DNA of 64,000 nucleotides from contig OX030962.1 of NCBI GenBank assembly GCA_943735955.1, forward strand, positions 6,589,962 to 6,653,961, in the 5' to 3' direction. Below are positions 61,004-64,000 of this stretch, one piece after another (the stretch's first letter is position 1; each line of letters starts with the position of its first letter). Source of the stretch: Piscicola geometra. Taxonomy: Eukaryota > Annelida > Clitellata > Hirudinida > Piscicolidae. The position numbers and the translations under genes were made by a program. The notes below the pieces were generated by a model. That model searched no databases and was not told the DNA's origin. It was given only the letters and a program-made list of their open reading frames with translations.

Positions 61004-64000
61004 TACATTTCTATAGCGCTTCAAATTCAAGAGCGCTCGAAAAAAAAAATTTGAACAATTTTTGATGATGGAATGATGTTGGAAAGAATTTAATAATGAT
61101 TCAGTAATTGTCACGGAACTTGGCTTAAGAGAGTTTGAAAACCATATATAGACGTGACATAACTTGCAAGTCATATAAAATTTTAGATTATAAACTGGTA
61201 TATTGTGGTACATTTTAGATTGTTTATCAAAAGAGTCTTAATTAGAGTTTTTTCAGCTTTGCGTGACAGACTTCAATTTATTAAATAAATTATAGTTTAT
61301 TCTTTTCAAAAATAATATATTATAAATTAGCTTTTTTTTAAAAATACTTTGTCTGATATTATAACTTTTTTTAAAGATTAAACATTTTCCATATATTTTC
61401 ATTAACCTATCTTAAAAATTAAATTGTAAACTACTTTTACACGGCTAAAAATTTGCAAAAAAATAAAATTTAGTTAGTTCATTCAATGAAAAACTCAGAT
61501 GAAAATTTTAAAATTAATTTAAAAAACCAAAAGCAAAAACCAAATGATTTTTTCCGTAATTAAAAAACATAAGTGATGAAAATTATGTAGTTATAAATCA
61601 CTTAAAATGCAATATTTAAAAAATTTCATAATATTTTTTTGAATTTTTCAATCCTGTGCTTGAGTTTAATTAATTTAAAGTACAAATCTCAGTAGAGAAA
61701 CACTAAAGCAATTAACAATTTCAATTATTCTCACTTTTTTCTGACTTTGTGACTTTTAATTTTTTTTTATTATTATTTTAAAGTCTTGTGCTTTTACATT
61801 TTAAATTTTTTTATATTTTTTGAATTTCAATTTTTTTTTATTTTAAATTTTTTGAGTTTCAATCCTTATTTTATTTTACATTTTTGTAGTTTTTATTTTT
61901 TAAACATTCTTTTCAATTCAGTGAATTAACTCATGTCAATTATACACAGTACATTTTCTGAAGAATTTTCCTTAACTGATTCACTTCTCATAGTTGAAAC
62001 CCGTTCATTGAGCTCAAAAGAGTTTTGGGTTAGGGTTATTTGAAACACATTTCAACCTTTATATTATTTTAAATTTTTACATTCACTCAATTACAAACTC
62101 ATACATTTAATTACAATAATGCCAACTTATGCACCCATTTTATTCGTTCCCTTAACTGCACTAAGCCAAATTGCCAATTCTATTTATATTTACACCTTTC
62201 TTATATTTTAACTACAAAATAACCGTTTGATTAAAACTGTACATCTACACAAACCCTTTCTTCCTCCCAACCCATTTCACCAGCCACTCACCCAGTCTTC
62301 ACGAAGTTACAAAAGTAAGTAATTATGTATTTCGACAATAGAACTTCTTCTTCGCTATATTTGCTGGCAAATGGACTCAAATCGCTAACTAATGGTGCTC
62401 CAAAGATTAACGCCAATAAATTGTTGTTCATTAAGTTAATACGGTCTGAATTGTAGTTTTTGTGGCTGTTGTGGCTGCCCTGGTTGATGGGGTTTGGGTT
62501 GCGAACAGATTTGTTAGAAAAAATTCTATTGTTGTTTTCTTTTGAATAATCTTCATCGTTGTTGTAAAAGTCAGAGTTATCCTGGTCGTTCATATAGTCA
62601 GTGTTTTCATTTTCTTCTTTAGATCTTTTATTTACGTATACTCTTCGATTTATTACATCAATTTTGTTGTCTTCATTCGTTTTAATTTTATTTTCATTTT
62701 CAGAAGTTTTTACATTTTTAGCTTGGTTATTTTTCATTCTATTTTCTTCTGTTTCATTAGTTCTTTTGGTATTAAGTACACTTTTGTTTTCTTGACCAGT
62801 TATTTGCTTCAGCACATCGTCATGGCCACTCCCAGCCTCATCGTTCAGGTAATTGAGTGTGCTGCTGTGAGGCGTGTTCGAGTAGCGGATGTTGCTCTTG
62901 TTACTGTTGATGTTTTTGTTTTTGTTTTTTCCAGTTTTGTTTGTTTTGATTTCATCTTTTTTGTTTTTAAGTTTTGTTTTCTTATTAATATTAGCTTTTT
63001 TGTTTGTATTAAAACCTTCTATTTTCGAATTGTTAAAGTAACCTATATCTTTTGAGTTTTTAGAATATTTAATATTATTCAGCTTTTCAAATTCACTATT
63101 AATTTCGATATTATTTTTCAGATCAAACCTATCAATCAAATTATTTCCAGAAATACTTAGCGGATCTTCACTGAAAGTGCTTCTGGGCTTACTTTCTTGC
63201 CCATTACCATCAGAATCGCTTAGAATTTTTAGGTTTAAATTTTCATTATCAAAATGTTTTCCTATATTAATTGCATTATAGTTTTTTTCTTTAATATTGA
63301 ATTTATTATGAGTAGATTTGCGTGAATTTAGATTTGTATTAGCTTTGTAATTAAACTTTTTGCTGAATTTCTTACCACCATCATTCATTAATCCATCATT
63401 CACATTACTATCACTACCTCCATCACCACTCCTATCACCACCCCCATCACCACCCCCATCACCACCCCCATCACCACTCCTATCACCACTCCCATCACCA
63501 CCCCCATCACCACTCCCATCATATCCAATACCACCACCACCACTCAAACGCTCATCTTGAGAATTGGCGTAAGCAAAGAAGTACACAGGCGTGCTCGGGT
63601 GACTTTTCTCACGCGTTCTGATGAACTTGATCGTCGGTGAAGTGACCTGATGGTCGGTGAGAAGATGTTTGAGAGTTGAAGACGGCTGGAGGATGGAATG
63701 TGAGTGGATCGGCGGTGGATCTGTCGTGAGTTTGAGGGCGTAGTGATATGAAACGATGTCGAAGATTTTCTGTCTGTGGTACATGTAGTTATTCCGCACC
63801 AAAGTCCTCAGAACGTTTCTGGCTTTAGTTGGAGGTGTGTTATAGAGGTGGAAGAATGGATGGGTAAATAAGGGAAAGAAGATTTCACTGCAGCCAACTA
63901 AGAGAGGAATGGTTGTAGATGTTGTAGAAGCGTCTTGTTGTTGTTGCTGCTGCTGTTGTAAATTTGGTTGCTGGTCTAATTGTTTTTTTAAAGTATTATT
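53619..64000 (-). CDS. NLGN: Neuroligin, 3' part (5' end beyond the window)
   Basis: Postsynaptic cholinesterase-like adhesion protein that binds presynaptic neurexin. Exons on the minus strand: 62292-64000 (continues right), 58654-58901 and 53619-54952, with matching GT-AG phases. Exon A carries TIPLLVGCSEIFF, PPTKARNVLRTLVRNNYMYH, PVYFFAYANS, then after a huge insertion IFGAPLV and IITYFCNFVKTG, as in protostome neuroligins. Exon B gives DPNDDG, a Gln/His-rich run and PIWPRYNKQEQKYLHF. The last exon opens SPKNQKLVSVSSYYREAKVG and LWLDLIPKIH, then an extracellular Ser/Thr/His stalk, a membrane span (VSLLATVMVGCVLLLLNGIV) and a ~230-residue Asn/Ser-rich cytoplasmic tail ending ADSMR, without the usual PDZ ligand. 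A frame break near 63.85 kb interrupts exon A. The catalytic-serine region lies outside the window. Confidence 0.92.
54953..58653 (-). other. Last neuroligin intron
   Basis: About 3.7 kb, A/T-rich, with a loose (ACT)n/(CTA)n stretch near 55.9 kb and nothing else recognisable. The open frame at 57284-57625 has no domain or splice support. Confidence 0.65.
58902..62291 (-). other. Neuroligin intron between exons A and B
   Basis: About 3.4 kb of A/T-rich intron with the TCAA-tailed repeat at 60969 and a small GTGGTGATG tract near 60.9 kb. I see no further exon. Reading frames inside it (60228-60446, 60995-61213) are short and unsupported. Confidence 0.65.
60969..61039 (+). mobile_element. TCAA-tailed repeat with TATAGCGC hairpin, copy 3
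   Basis: Eight perfect TCAA units, then ATACATTTCTATAGCGCTTC, and AAGAGCGCTC that can pair with AGCGCTT. It is the best preserved of three copies in the window and lies in a neuroligin intron. The class is uncertain; the pattern resembles microsatellite-tailed short elements seen in many invertebrates. Confidence 0.45.
63409..63540 (-). repeat. Coding GGTGATGGG repeat in neuroligin
   Basis: On the minus strand, GGTGATGGGGGTGGTGATAG-type units encode alternating Gly-Gly-Asp-Gly-Ser-Gly-Asp residues. They form the start of the large insertion in the esterase-like domain. The open frame continues through the repeat, so it is probably translated. Confidence 0.8.

Noticed and set aside
62425..63547. 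Unspliced intron rather than a coding insertion in neuroligin
   Set aside because: It stays open for about 370 codons in A/T-rich DNA and is in frame with conserved sequence on both sides; kept as coding, with the alternative noted as a check.

Overview
The window is A+T-rich, intron-rich nuclear DNA from a bilaterian invertebrate. It has no operons or bacterial signals. Every recognisable gene is split by GT-AG introns, with one AT-AC and one GC-AG exception, and simple repeats are abundant. The sodium channel is a bilaterian Nav1 type, and the neuroligin resembles protostome versions (IFGAPLV motif). I infer a lophotrochozoan such as an annelid, but the sequence does not prove that.

Layout, left to right. 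1230-2376 (-) is a complete five-exon UBE2C-type ubiquitin-conjugating enzyme. 2895-4228 (+) is a divergently placed three-exon C2H2 zinc-finger gene of unknown family. 7432-14346 (+) is a complete eight-exon SNAP-25. 18242-44161 (-) is a complete 29-exon voltage-gated sodium channel that fills about 40% of the window. Its reconstructed length is 2763 residues once one extra base in exon 17 is discounted. 49668-50533 (+) is a small secreted protein that looks like a very diverged CAP/SCP protein. 53619 to the right edge (-) is the 3' part of a neuroligin: three coding exons, with the 5' end outside the window.

Three neighbours serve excitable and synaptic cells: SNAP-25 (vesicle fusion), the sodium channel (action potential) and neuroligin (synaptic adhesion). 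UBE2C (mitotic ubiquitination) is unrelated. No functional cluster can be claimed from one window.

Non-coding DNA is dominated by micro- and minisatellites: a (CA)n tract over 430 bp, GAT/CAT arrays, CATC/CATG arrays and a ~31-bp minisatellite. Mobile elements are a ~330-bp hAT-type MITE with matching target-site duplication, a tRNA-derived SINE, a probable LINE 3' end, and three copies of a (TCAA)n-TATAGCGC repeat. The most informative observations are the conserved U12 AT-AC intron in the sodium channel, a GC-AG intron, two apparent frameshifts, and very large low-complexity insertions in the channel and the neuroligin. I saw no wholly new system.
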